DNA of 59,517 bases from Bacteroidaceae bacterium (lineage in GTDB: Bacteria; Bacteroidota; Bacteroidia; Bacteroidales; Bacteroidaceae). The notes under the pieces were generated by a model. The model was not told the origin of the DNA. It saw only the letters and a list, made by a program, of their open reading frames with translations, and ran no database searches. Made by a program: the position numbers and the translations under genes. Location of the stretch: positions 1-59,517 of the forward strand of contig JAFWXX010000017.1 in assembly GCA_017522915.1 (NCBI GenBank), read 5' to 3'. Below, in pieces: positions 17,901-27,316 of this stretch; within the stretch, counting starts at the first letter, position 1, and every line of letters starts with the position of its first letter.

Positions 17901-20546
17901 TTAGAAACGTAGTCCAATGTTCAGGTATGCGTTGAACGCGTTCGCATAGTATAGGAACGGGTTCTTTGAGAACTTGTATGTACGCTCGCTACCGTCTGAA
18001 TAGCTGTCGTCACGGTTCTGCTCATATCCGCCTGTAATCATCTTCTGGTTGTTGAGAATGTTGTTCAGGCTGAGGTTGATGTTGAGTCTCTTTCCGCCTC
18101 TCAGGTTTATGCTCTTGCCGATAGATGCGTCAACCATGAAGTCGCCTCTTCCTTTGTACTGAGTTGGGATATTAAGTCGCTCTTCTCCTGTTGTAGCATC
18201 AATTACCGGGGCTCCTACTACGCCGGCAAGGCGTGCATATTTTGATGCATCGATATATATGTTGTCATAGTAGTTGACATTCGCACTGAGGTACCAGCCC
18301 TTGATGTTATAGTCAACTCCAAGACTCAATGCTGTCAGAGGTGTTCCGTCAACCTTTACACCGTCCATATATACCTTGTCGTTCATTACTACCTTCTCGT
18401 TCTCGCTGATAAGGAAACCGTTTGCATTTTTCCAGTATTCTGCGCTTCCTACAGATGCAACGGCGTTGAATGAGAGAGCCGATGTCACGTTATAGACAAC
18501 AGATGCTTCGAGGCCATAGTGTGCCTTCTTCACGTCTGTCATCGTAAGGTATGTGAACTGCGACTGCTGGTCGTTGTAGAATGCGCTCTGCTCGGTGCAG
18601 TTAGTGAACAATGTGAAGTATCCTGAAACTTTTGCAGTTACAGGGCCCATCACGCTCTTGAATGATATCTCGTTGCTGAATATGTTCTCGTTTTCAAGTC
18701 CTTGTACGAAGTCGTTTCGCATACGTGGAGCAATGAACGAATTGTATGCTATAGGTGCGCGGTTCTCGAATCCTATGCCAAAAGTAATGGTAGTGTTGGC
18801 ATTGGCTCTTCCGATCACTCCGAACTTGGCTCCGCCGCCGAGGAACTTAGCGGTGCCGCTGCTGCCCTTAGAGTACTCCTGCGCACGTCCGTTACGCATG
18901 TGACCGTAGCGTTCCATTGTACTTCCCTCGATATTTGCACCAAAATAGAGGAATCCGCCTCTGAATTCTGTCTGGTGCTGGTAGAAGAGGTTCATCTTGT
19001 TGACATAGATATCATAGTCGTAACCGAATGTGTCGTCCTCTCCAATCTGGCGGTTAGGGTTATCGACATCGTTCTGTACATAGTCGCTGTTAGGCCCGAA
19101 GTCACCTACGGAGAACTTGTCGATATCGGTGTATCTGTCGGCACCGAGCAGGTCGGCCATTGTCTTGTAGTGCATGCCTTTTGTCGTGCCTAAGTTTATG
19201 CCGAATGTTCCTCTGTTCTTGCGGTTGTAGTCGATATTAAGTACTGAGCTCAAGTTAAGAGCAAGCTGGTCGTTGTGGCGGCGTTCTACATAGTAGAGGC
19301 ACTCTCCGCCGAGAGCGTTGGCCTGCTGGTTGGCGAAATACATATAGTCCCAGTTGAGCTGGCGGTTGGCCTTGCTCTCCTTCCAGTAGTTGTAGCGTGT
19401 CATGTAGTCGGCAAGCTCATCTTCTGTAGGTGTGTATTCGAGGTCCCAAACATCGTATGCCGCACTTGGCAGGTTCTGGTAGTAGTTGGGGCGCGGGTCG
19501 GCTGCGTTGCCGTTCCAGCCGAGAGCTGTTGTGCTGTACATGGAGTACTTGCCGAACAGAGATGTTGTCAGCTTAGCCTTGTCGTTTATCTGGAAGTCCC
19601 ATGTCAAGAGCAATGAAGGTTCGTATGAGTTTACTACACGTGCATTGCGTTTTTCACCGTTCTGGTATCCCCAGTTGGGGTTGTAGTAGTGTGAACCGGC
19701 AAGCCAGTATGCCTCTTCTGTTGCGGCACCCTGCTGTGCGCGCTCTGTAGGAGAGCCCCATGTGGCAATAGAGATGCTGTGGCTGTCGTTGATTTTCTTC
19801 TCGGCTGCAAGGAAATATGCGAACGAGTTGTAGAATGTGCCCTCTATGACACCTTCGTTGGCCCAACGGTAAGAAGCCGAACCTGTGAATGCCCAGCCGT
19901 TCTGCATAAGGCCGGTGGAGTAGGTGTACATTGCTCTTGCAAGGTAGTTGCGGTTACATCCGACAAGAGAAGCCTTGTGGCCTGCCGCATACTGGCTTGC
20001 GCGCATGTTGATATTGCTTGAACCTCCTATCGGAGAGAAAGAGAAACTGTTGTGTTCGAATGCTGTGGCACCTTCCTTGTTGCGGGTAGCATCATTCAAG
20101 CCTCCAATCATGCCGTAGCTGAACTGTCCTCTTTCGGCATCGTTCAGCAGCACTCCGTTGGCATATACGTTGTTGTACATAGACTCATAGGCTCTGATAC
20201 GGAAACGCATGGGGCTGAAAAGATAGCCGACTTCGGAGAGGAAATAATCGTCGTTGGACGATATCATAGCCGTTGTACCTGCGTAGTCCTCGTCCTCGCC
20301 GAGCTGGCCCTCGGAGAATGTGTACGATTCGTTGTTGTCATCGCTGATAGTGATGACGTTGCTCATTTCGTTTGCTTCCTTTACAAGCAAAGTGTCTGCA
20401 TAAAGCATGCGGGCCGGCTGTTGCTTTACAAGACCATCCTTTTCCTGGCCAATAGAAGCAGACATCTCTTGAGCCTGAATGCCGGAACCTGTAGTTCCGA
20501 CAAAACAGAGCAGCAGAAGTGCTGCAAACCTTGAAATTTTAACCAT
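17901..20546 (-). CDS. TonB-dependent receptor-like outer membrane protein
   Basis: An 881-residue outer-membrane protein with signal MVKISRFAALLLLCFVGTTG and cleavage after IQA. A plug-like region (about 110-190, YNNVYANGVLLNDAERG and IGGSSNINMR) precedes a long beta-barrel with many alternating aromatic strands and a terminal strand ending AYLNIGLRF. The N-terminal carboxypeptidase-like domain common in SusC proteins is absent, and no SusD partner follows. Instead the operon continues with DUF5689 and anchor-J lipoproteins. The substrate is unknown; a TonB-linked uptake or display function is likely. The start at 20546 is preferred to the upstream frame extension, which lacks signal character. 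Confidence 0.85.
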   Translation of the reverse strand: MVKISRFAALLLLCFVGTTGSGIQAQEMSASIGQEKDGLVKQQPARMLYADTLLVKEANEMSNVITISDDNNESYTFSEGQLGEDEDYAGTTAMISSNDDYFLSEVGYLFSPMRFRIRAYESMYNNVYANGVLLNDAERGQFSYGMIGGLNDATRNKEGATAFEHNSFSFSPIGGSSNINMRASQYAAGHKASLVGCNRNYLARAMYTYSTGLMQNGWAFTGSASYRWANEGVIEGTFYNSFAYFLAAEKKINDSHSISIATWGSPTERAQQGAATEEAYWLAGSHYYNPNWGYQNGEKRNARVVNSYEPSLLLTWDFQINDKAKLTTSLFGKYSMYSTTALGWNGNAADPRPNYYQNLPSAAYDVWDLEYTPTEDELADYMTRYNYWKESKANRQLNWDYMYFANQQANALGGECLYYVERRHNDQLALNLSSVLNIDYNRKNRGTFGINLGTTKGMHYKTMADLLGADRYTDIDKFSVGDFGPNSDYVQNDVDNPNRQIGEDDTFGYDYDIYVNKMNLFYQHQTEFRGGFLYFGANIEGSTMERYGHMRNGRAQEYSKGSSGTAKFLGGGAKFGVIGRANANTTITFGIGFENRAPIAYNSFIAPRMRNDFVQGLENENIFSNEISFKSVMGPVTAKVSGYFTLFTNCTEQSAFYNDQQSQFTYLTMTDVKKAHYGLEASVVYNVTSALSFNAVASVGSAEYWKNANGFLISENEKVVMNDKVYMDGVKVDGTPLTALSLGVDYNIKGWYLSANVNYYDNIYIDASKYARLAGVVGAPVIDATTGEERLNIPTQYKGRGDFMVDASIGKSINLRGGKRLNINLSLNNILNNQKMITGGYEQNRDDSYSDGSERTYKFSKNPFLYYANAFNAYLNIGLRF

Positions 20547-20605
20547 AGTTTTATAATAATTTGAAGTATAGACGTGTGTTTTCCGTTGTGTTCTATAACG
20601 AAGCA

Positions 20606-20636
20606 CAAAGATGATGAAAAAATGTTAATCGGGAAA
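20606..20636 (-). promoter_or_regulatory. Promoter of the TonB receptor operon
   Basis: On the minus strand TTTC (20633-20636), a 19-base spacer and CATCTTTG (20606-20613) approximate the consensus. They lie 60 bases before the ATG. Confidence 0.5.
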
Positions 20637-20670
20637 GGTTTTCTTTCTATTTTTTAAATAGGTAAGATGT

Positions 20671-20702
20671 TAAAAAAACAGAGCCTTTTGAAAAACTCTG
20701 TT
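20671..20702 (-). terminator. Terminator of the glycosyltransferase operon
   Basis: Read on the minus strand: AACAGAG, a loop, CTCTGTT, then a run of T. It lies about 90 bases after the last glycosyltransferase stop. Confidence 0.7.
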
Positions 20703-20792
20703 ATCTTGTTGGTTATGTTGCTGTTGCATTTATGCTGCCCGGAGTTTCGTTTCCTTTATGTTTTTTTGTCGATATTGTTCGGGGTGAGGTTC

Positions 20793-21890
20793 TTATTTTG
20801 AACTCCAGAATTCTATATATTTCTCTGCAATTGTCTTGGGGTGGTGATGTTTTCTTATGAATTCGATGCTCTCTTTCTGCATATCTGAAATCGCTCCTTT
20901 GTTCTTTATTAGCCATTCGAGTTTCCTATAGACATCATCCTCGTTTGGAATCACATTAACCATCGGGCGCAAATTGTTTTCGCACATCAAGTTATAGAAC
21001 TCTTCTTCGGCCCCTCCTACGACAATTTTCCCTTTTGACATTGCAAGGAGCGCATTCATTCCGGGTGAGTATCCGTACAGCTGGTCGAGCAGGATGTCGC
21101 ACTCGCTCACCATCATTGAATATTTCTCAAACGGTACGTTTTCGGCTTTCAGCAATTCGCAGTCGTCAGGGTAATCTTCTGCAATACGCTCAAGCGCACG
21201 CAGCATTATATCGGTTCCCTTGTATATGCTGCGCTCTTTCTGTACTCCTATAAAGAATCGTATTTTTCTGTCTGAATTATAGTGGTTTATAATTGACTCT
21301 TCGGGCTCTATGGGGAAGGGGATATATGTGAGCTTCGCGGCGTGTTTTTCACTGTATGCCATAAAGTATTCGTACATTCCGGCGATTATGCCGTTGCACT
21401 CTTCTGCCATAATTCTGTTCAACTTGGCCTTAGGCGTCTCTGTCCAGTCTGCAGCCTGCTCTGTCGTGTAGTCGTTTATGATAGGTTTGTCGCCGATGTT
21501 GAAGTCGGAGTAGCGGAACATGCGCGGTTCTTTCATGCATGCTTCAACCCAATAGGCATCCATGCCGAATGCGCCCAAGAATACCTTCTTGTTGTGCCGT
21601 TTGAGGTACCGGTAAATAGGCAATATCCGCTCTGCCTTAAGCTCAAGGAACATCGGGTTTATGAACTGTACTATATCGTAGCCACGAAAGAGTGGAAGGA
21701 GTGCGTAAGTTTTTATTAAATAGGATATTCCTCCAATTTTGTTATAGCTGCGAATGAGGGATATATCACGCTTGTACCCCTTCCAGAAGTCACCGTTGCT
21801 TACAACGCATACATCGTGTCCCAGCGTGCGAAGCCCTTCGGCAAGTGTCCAATGTACATTGCTGTATTCTCCAATGAGCAGAATCTTCAT
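20793..21890 (-). CDS. Glycosyltransferase, GT4/GT-B type
   Basis: A 365-residue cytosolic or membrane-associated sugar transferase. It begins MKILLIGEYSNVHWTLAEGL, a GT-B N-terminal Rossmann start with the Gly-rich acceptor loop. The C-terminal half has RFFIGVQKERSIYKGTDIML near 215, then DILLDQLYGYSPGMNALLAMSKGK near 265-290, which matches the E/DxxxxxG-N nucleotide-sugar site of GT4 enzymes in degenerate form. The donor is unknown. It overlaps the preceding GT2 gene by 4 bases and ends the three-gene operon transcribed away from the flippase. It probably builds an extracellular polysaccharide or lipooligosaccharide. Confidence 0.8.
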   Translation of the reverse strand: MKILLIGEYSNVHWTLAEGLRTLGHDVCVVSNGDFWKGYKRDISLIRSYNKIGGISYLIKTYALLPLFRGYDIVQFINPMFLELKAERILPIYRYLKRHNKKVFLGAFGMDAYWVEACMKEPRMFRYSDFNIGDKPIINDYTTEQAADWTETPKAKLNRIMAEECNGIIAGMYEYFMAYSEKHAAKLTYIPFPIEPEESIINHYNSDRKIRFFIGVQKERSIYKGTDIMLRALERIAEDYPDDCELLKAENVPFEKYSMMVSECDILLDQLYGYSPGMNALLAMSKGKIVVGGAEEEFYNLMCENNLRPMVNVIPNEDDVYRKLEWLIKNKGAISDMQKESIEFIRKHHHPKTIAEKYIEFWSSK

Positions 21891-22882
21891 TTTTTTCTTG
21901 GTTTCTTTTTGGGTATTACGATTCTCAGTATTCTCATTCCGGCACTTCCGTTCGCAAGCAATCGGAATATCCTGTATTTAAAAGAGTATTTGGCAGCAGG
22001 GATCGGGTACAGCGACAACGGTGAAAGTATTTCATTGCATTTTTTCATTACGCTTTTTGCGCTCATGCCTGTATGCATCATGTTGAGTATTGCATCAACA
22101 GCCAGCATGTTCAGCTTCCGGTCTATGGCCTTTTTCTGCACGCTGTTGCTTTTCTCATAGAAACTGCTTCGAAAGTATGAAATCCTCTCTATGACATTGA
22201 ACATGTCTTCTATGCGCTTTTCCTCGAAAGCAACGTCGCTGTTTGCTGTAGTAGAGCCTTGTCGTGTGCAGTAGCAGTACAGCAATGCATCAGTCTCTAT
22301 CAGGCTCTGTGCATGGAAATGCAGCACGGTGTTGAACTCCTCGTCCTCATGAAAACAGTTTACGGGGAACCTTATTTCCTTTTTTATAGCCAGTTCTCTG
22401 GAAAAGAAGTAGAGACATGGGCTTCCGGGAAGGTTGTTCCCGGCCATGTACGCGGCTCCGCTTATCGTGTAGCCGCTTCTTATCTTGCCGCTTCTCTTAG
22501 GCAGTTTTTCCGGGTTGTCGGTTACATAGTATCTGTACCGTAGAATCTGAGGTCTTTCGCTCTTCAGTATCTCTATACAATGGTCTATTTCCCTGTTGTT
22601 TATAAGAAAATCGTCGGCATCGACAAACATGATGTATTTTCCGTAAGCTTCTTCTATGCCACGGTTACGTGCGGCTCCCGGTCCTCCGTGTACGGTCTCT
22701 ACAAGCCGGATACTTGTATTGGCGAATGTTTCAGTAATCCATAAAGGCGGTTCTGCGGAACCGTCATCGACGACTATGATTTCGTGGCTTTCGTTTATGC
22801 TCAGTCCGATAATGCTTCCGATGCATCGTTCGAGCAGTTCCCGGCCGATGTTGTAGTGCGGTATTATTATAGAAAGAAACAT
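21887..22882 (-). CDS. Glycosyltransferase family 2, second in operon
   Basis: A 331-residue GT-A enzyme. It begins MFLSIIIPHYNIGRELLERC, with the donor-binding EIIVVDDGS at 34-42, GPGAARNRGIEEAYGKYIMF near 68, and the metal motif DADD near 91. HEDEEF near 180 provides the expected ED catalytic element. The C-terminus is very basic (PKKKPRKK), suggesting membrane association. It is translationally coupled to the next gene by a 4-base overlap and starts 3 bases after the first GT2 gene. Donor and acceptor cannot be inferred. Confidence 0.9.
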   Translation of the reverse strand: MFLSIIIPHYNIGRELLERCIGSIIGLSINESHEIIVVDDGSAEPPLWITETFANTSIRLVETVHGGPGAARNRGIEEAYGKYIMFVDADDFLINNREIDHCIEILKSERPQILRYRYYVTDNPEKLPKRSGKIRSGYTISGAAYMAGNNLPGSPCLYFFSRELAIKKEIRFPVNCFHEDEEFNTVLHFHAQSLIETDALLYCYCTRQGSTTANSDVAFEEKRIEDMFNVIERISYFRSSFYEKSNSVQKKAIDRKLNMLAVDAILNMMHTGMSAKSVMKKCNEILSPLSLYPIPAAKYSFKYRIFRLLANGSAGMRILRIVIPKKKPRKK

Positions 22883-22885
22883 GGC

Positions 22886-23857
22886 TTAACACAGTTTTTT
22901 GTGCAGGAGTGACAGAATGCGGCCATGTACGTATGCTCCCATCAGGGAGAACAGCGTATATTTGATTTTGTTCTGTGGCGTCAAATCCATCTTGTAGAGG
23001 GTTTTGATATCAATGCGGCTCTCTTTAAGCATTTCAGCGGCTTTTTTGTATTCCTCCTTTTCGCCACCGCTGCAGCGGAACAGGTCGGTTAGGTTGTCAA
23101 GGCATCTTAAAAGGATGCGGTTGGCCTCTTCGGGCATCTTGTATTCGTCGCGGACTTTCTTGTAGAGCGTGACAAGGTTTCTGTACAGGAATCTTTGCGA
23201 CTTGAACGAATAGCTCTTGCTTATGCTGTCCTCGTTGTCGTAATAGTAGTAGAATCCGCAGTCGGAATAGTAGATATTCTCGCAGCTTTCGTAAAGCGTT
23301 GGGGTGACAAACGTGTCTTCAAACACCTCTCCTTCGGGGTAACGTACGAACATGAACATGTCGGCACGGTATATCTTGTTGCATGCAAAACAGTGCTCGT
23401 ATCCCTTGCGCTTTATCCAGTCGGGAAAAATATTCTCATTTCCGCTCACCTTTTCCGGCGAGAACGATAAGACTCTGCTTCTCGGCGATTCGTAATGCTC
23501 GATGATCGGGTATTCGAGAATGTCTATATCAGGGTTCGACATCAATATCCTCATGTTGTAGTAGTAGGTGCCCGATGCAACAGTGTCGTCACCGTCAACA
23601 AAAGTGATGTATTCGCCCTGTGCTACGGCCAATCCGGCGTTTCTTGCCGATGACAGTCCACCGTTCTTCTTGTGGATTACTTTCACTTTGTCGCACTCTT
23701 GTGCGAAGCGGTCGCATATTGCTCCGCAACTGTCGGGTGAGCCGTCATCTACCAATATGAGCTCATAGTCGGTGTAGGTTTGCTGCAGGATGCTCTCTAT
23801 GCATCGTTGCAGGTATCTCCTGACTTTATAAACGGGTACTATGATGCTCAGTTTCAT
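22886..23857 (-). CDS. Glycosyltransferase family 2, first in operon
   Basis: A 323-residue GT-A enzyme: SIIVPVYKVRRYLQRCIESI at 4-23, ELILVDDGSPD at 32-42, GGLSSARNAGLAVAQGEYIT near 67 and the DxD-type VDGDD near 88-92. VFEDTFVTP near 178 supplies the ED catalytic acid. It is the first gene of the three-gene minus-strand glycosyltransferase operon. The promoter region between it and the divergent flippase (23858-24104) probably drives both directions. Confidence 0.92.
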   Translation of the reverse strand: MKLSIIVPVYKVRRYLQRCIESILQQTYTDYELILVDDGSPDSCGAICDRFAQECDKVKVIHKKNGGLSSARNAGLAVAQGEYITFVDGDDTVASGTYYYNMRILMSNPDIDILEYPIIEHYESPRSRVLSFSPEKVSGNENIFPDWIKRKGYEHCFACNKIYRADMFMFVRYPEGEVFEDTFVTPTLYESCENIYYSDCGFYYYYDNEDSISKSYSFKSQRFLYRNLVTLYKKVRDEYKMPEEANRILLRCLDNLTDLFRCSGGEKEEYKKAAEMLKESRIDIKTLYKMDLTPQNKIKYTLFSLMGAYVHGRILSLLHKKLC

Positions 23858-23893
23858 TGATGTTGTCTATTCGTTCCGAAAGCTTTATTGTCG

Positions 23894-23901
23894 CGAATAT
23901 A
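23894..23901 (-). promoter_or_regulatory. Possible -7 box, glycosyltransferase operon
   Basis: On the minus strand TATATTCG lies 36 bases before the ATG at 23857. No clear TTTG is at the expected spacing. Confidence 0.5.
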
Positions 23902-24087
23902 CAAATAAACGGGCGAAAAATGCGAAGCTTGCTTAAACTTTTTCACCGGGAGTGCTTAAAATATTCGGGATTTATCCCAAAAACACAAATATTCTTTCAA
24001 ACAATGCGATTGTATGCCCGGAATAGAATTCTTTTTGTCATTGTCTGTTTTGCGGTTAATTTAATATTAAAATTAATTGATTTTTAT

Positions 24088-24095
24088 TATCTTCG
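24088..24095 (+). promoter_or_regulatory. Possible -7 box for the flippase, close to the start codon
   Basis: TATCTTCG ends nine bases before the ATG at 24105. Transcription would then begin within a few bases of that ATG, implying an almost leaderless message or use of the next in-frame ATG at 24117. Confidence 0.45.
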
Positions 24096-24104
24096 CACTT
24101 CGGA

Positions 24105-25619
24105 ATGAAGAAACTTATGGGCGGAAGTACCTTTAATGACAAGTCGGAATACAAGCGCACTATCAAGTATCTGGGGATATTCGGCGGTGCGCAGGGAATC
24201 TCCTTGTTTCTCTCTTTGGTGAGGAACAAGGCTGCATCGGTGTTGCTCGGTGCTGCCGGGTTGGGCTTTATGGCGTTGTATAACCGTGCAATACAGATGT
24301 TCTGCGACTTTACCAATCTCAGCCTCTCTTTCAGTGCTGTCCGCAAGCTTGCCGAAGCCTATGAAAACGAAAGTGAAGAGACTCTGCTCAAGTATATCAG
24401 AATTGTGCGGAGTATGGCATTCCTAACCGGTGTTGCCGGTATGTTGCTTTTCTTTTTGCTCTCCCCGTTTGTCTCGAACTGGGTGTTCGATGACCAGGAA
24501 TATTATATGAGGCGTTTTCTCATGCTTTCTCCGGTTGTGCTTTTCATGGCTGTTTCTGGAGGCGAACTTGCAATATTGCGCGGGGTTCGTGAACTCAACA
24601 AGGTTGCGGCGTATTCCTTGTGGACGGCTGTCAGCTCTGTGGCTATATCAGTTCCTCTGTTTTATCTTAGAGGGCTGGGCGGCATATTCCCTTCGATATT
24701 CCTGGTGGCTTTCGCGCAAATGGCCGGTGCCCTTTATCTTTCGGCAGGGCGATACCGTTACCGGATATCGCCATTTTCCCTTAGCCTCTTACGTCAGGGA
24801 TTTGATATCGTAAAACTTGGTGCCGGGTACATATACTCCTCGATTCTTACCTCCTTCTCGGCGTGGTTCCTATGCAATTTCCTTGCTGATGTGTCAAGCG
24901 ACAAACTGACAGGCTATTTCTCGGCAGCTCTTGTGCTGATTACAATGTTGCCTACAATGCTTTTTGCAGCTCTTGACTCCGACTATTACCCGCGTCTTTC
25001 GGGTGTTTTCGGGCGCAAAGAGGAACGCAATGCAATGGTGAACGGACAAATAGAGGTGCATCTGCTTGTGCAGCCTCCGTTCATTCTTTGCTTTGTCGTA
25101 CTTCTGCCCCAGCTGTTGCCGTTGTTCTATTCCGAAGAGTTTCTTCCGGCTCTGCAGATGATTCAGATAGCTATGCTGGGCATGCTGTTCCATGTCGTTG
25201 CCTATCCAGTCTCTTTCATGCCGCTTTCGAAGGGCGACTCCTTGACTTTCATTGTACAGGAAACGATATACAACACTGCTTTTGTGCTGCTTGTCGTGTA
25301 CGGTTACAGTTGTTTCGGGCTTCTTGGGCTTGGAGCGGCGATGTTCGTGCTTCGTGTGCTTGACTTTGCTGTGGTATGTCTCATTGCCAGAGTGAAATAC
25401 GGATTCATGTTCTCGCAGAGAGTTATAATGAGCTTCTTGTTTGAAATATTGCTGTTTGCCGCTGTGCTCTGTTCTGTTCTGCAGTCCGGTAACAGTATGG
25501 TCTCATGGAGCGTGGGAATATGTGCAGTAAGCATTTCTGCTATAGCATCCTTATATATGCTTTCACATCATAATGACCTTTTCAATAAAATATTCAAGAG
25601 ACTGTTAAGAAGACGCTAA
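24105..25619 (+). CDS. Polysaccharide flippase (Wzx/MATE-like, oligosaccharide transporter)
   Basis: A 504-residue inner-membrane protein with about 12-14 hydrophobic spans. It is predicted to flip lipid-linked oligosaccharides to the periplasm. The first span region reads YLGIFGGAQGISLFLSLVRN, followed by AASVLLGAAGLGFMALYNRA, which matches the start of the O-antigen flippase family. LRGVRELNKVAAYS and ALDSDYYPRLSGVFG are further family-typical loops. It is divergent from the three-glycosyltransferase operon and is followed after one base by an M23 peptidase. The start may instead be the ATG at 24117. Confidence 0.88.
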   Translation: MKKLMGGSTFNDKSEYKRTIKYLGIFGGAQGISLFLSLVRNKAASVLLGAAGLGFMALYNRAIQMFCDFTNLSLSFSAVRKLAEAYENESEETLLKYIRIVRSMAFLTGVAGMLLFFLLSPFVSNWVFDDQEYYMRRFLMLSPVVLFMAVSGGELAILRGVRELNKVAAYSLWTAVSSVAISVPLFYLRGLGGIFPSIFLVAFAQMAGALYLSAGRYRYRISPFSLSLLRQGFDIVKLGAGYIYSSILTSFSAWFLCNFLADVSSDKLTGYFSAALVLITMLPTMLFAALDSDYYPRLSGVFGRKEERNAMVNGQIEVHLLVQPPFILCFVVLLPQLLPLFYSEEFLPALQMIQIAMLGMLFHVVAYPVSFMPLSKGDSLTFIVQETIYNTAFVLLVVYGYSCFGLLGLGAAMFVLRVLDFAVVCLIARVKYGFMFSQRVIMSFLFEILLFAAVLCSVLQSGNSMVSWSVGICAVSISAIASLYMLSHHNDLFNKIFKRLLRRR

Positions 25620-25620
25620 T

Positions 25621-27303
25621 ATGGTAAACTCTTCCAAGAAAATCATACTATTGCTTGCTGTCTGCTTTGCATCTGCATTGGCGTATGCACAAGGAACGGA
25701 TGCCACATTCGGCGTGCCTTTTGACTTTCCTCTTGTACTGAGCGGCAATTTCGGAGAACTCCGTTCCAATCATTTCCATTCGGGTGTCGATTTCAAGACG
25801 CAGGGAGTTGTCGGCAAGCCTATACGTGCTGTCGCCGACGGCTATATATGCCGGGCAAGCGTGCAGCCCGGAGGTTACGGCAATGCCTTGTATGTAATGC
25901 ATGACAACGGATACATGACTGTTTACGGGCACCTCGACCGTTTCCCTAAAAGGATTGCCGACAGGATACGCAAGTATCAGTACGAGAATGAGACGTTCAA
26001 CGTGAATCTGCGCTTCGACAGCTGTGAGTACAGGGTATCACGTGGAGAGGTTTTTGCCTATGCCGGAAACAGCGGATACTCCTTCGGTCCTCATCTTCAT
26101 TTCGAAGTGCGTGACTCCTCTGGAAACGAACTGTACGACCCTATGCGTTTTTACGCAACACAGCTTAGCGATACTATTCCGCCTGGGGCTTCATCATTGG
26201 CGGTCTATCCCTTTGATGGGCTTGGTGTTGTTTGCGGAAATGCAGCATCACTGACACTGCCTGTAGAGGAAGGCGTTGTAAGAGATACTGTTGAAGCATG
26301 GGGCCGGGTAGGCTTCGGTATAAAGGCTCTTGACTACATGAACGGCACTCACAATAAATACGGCGTGCGTAAATTTGAGCTGCTTGCCGATGATGTAATG
26401 CTATTTTCAAGCTGTATGGACAATTTCTCCTTTGCCGAGACAAGGCTCATAAATGCCTGGGTCGATTATGGCAGGTATATCCGGTCGGGCGAGTGGTACC
26501 AGAGGCTTCATGTTCTCGATAACGTACCTCTCCGTGCACTGGAAACGGATGCCGGCAACGGATGGCTTGTTGTTGACGAGGAACGGTATTATAATGTGGA
26601 ATGCCGTTTGAGTGACTATCATGGCAATATGAGCGTGTTGCGTTTCGTGGTACGTGGAAAGAAATGTGAAATTCCTCAGGAAAGGACTATGACACACCGC
26701 TTGTACTGGTTTCAGGACAATAATGTCGATTACATGGGTATGAGACTCAATGTACCGAGGAATGAACTCTTCTGTAATGCATCTCTTAAGGTTGCTATGG
26801 AAAAAGGCTCTTCTTTCTCTCCGCGATACAGGTTGGGCGGCGAGGAGTATCCCGTATGGCATGGAGCAGAACTCTCAATAAGGGTAGAGGATGATGTAAA
26901 GGTGAATCCCGAAAAACTATATATAAGACGTGTGGCAAAGAAGGGATACCGTTATGCCGGAGGCAGGTTCGAGGATGGTTGGGTAAAGGCCAATATAACC
27001 ATATTGGGAACGTATGAGATTGCCGCAGATACAATGCCGCCGGTCCTGAAGCCTTTGAATGAGAATTTATGGGGCAAGAACGGCAAGATAGTCTTTGCGC
27101 TTACAGACAAGGAGACAACCGTATCGTCTTTCAAGGGAACTCTTGACGGAAAGTTCGTGCTGTTCCGGTACAGCAGCAAGAACGGCCGTCTTACACTTGA
27201 TATGAAGGAGGAAAACATACGCCGTGGAACTCATGAACTGAGAGTGGTGGTTGTTGACGGGTATGGTAATGAAACGGTTTTTGAAAAAGAGATAACTTAT
27301 TAA
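25621..27303 (+). CDS. M23-family peptidoglycan endopeptidase
   Basis: A 560-residue secreted protein with a signal peptide ending AYAQG (about residue 24). The M23 (LytM) domain covers about 35-185. The zinc ligands are visible as HFHSGVDF near 53-60 (HxxxD) and GPHLHFEVRD near 161-170 (HxH), with GYGNALYVMHDNGYMTVYGH between them. The active site is therefore complete. The remaining 370 residues form beta-rich domains of unknown role, typical of Bacteroidales M23 proteins of this size. It probably cleaves peptide cross-links in the periplasm. The gene follows the flippase stop by one base and precedes the C69 dipeptidase by 13 bases. Confidence 0.92.
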   Translation: MVNSSKKIILLLAVCFASALAYAQGTDATFGVPFDFPLVLSGNFGELRSNHFHSGVDFKTQGVVGKPIRAVADGYICRASVQPGGYGNALYVMHDNGYMTVYGHLDRFPKRIADRIRKYQYENETFNVNLRFDSCEYRVSRGEVFAYAGNSGYSFGPHLHFEVRDSSGNELYDPMRFYATQLSDTIPPGASSLAVYPFDGLGVVCGNAASLTLPVEEGVVRDTVEAWGRVGFGIKALDYMNGTHNKYGVRKFELLADDVMLFSSCMDNFSFAETRLINAWVDYGRYIRSGEWYQRLHVLDNVPLRALETDAGNGWLVVDEERYYNVECRLSDYHGNMSVLRFVVRGKKCEIPQERTMTHRLYWFQDNNVDYMGMRLNVPRNELFCNASLKVAMEKGSSFSPRYRLGGEEYPVWHGAELSIRVEDDVKVNPEKLYIRRVAKKGYRYAGGRFEDGWVKANITILGTYEIAADTMPPVLKPLNENLWGKNGKIVFALTDKETTVSSFKGTLDGKFVLFRYSSKNGRLTLDMKEENIRRGTHELRVVVVDGYGNETVFEKEITY

Positions 27304-27316
27304 ATAATTGATTGCT

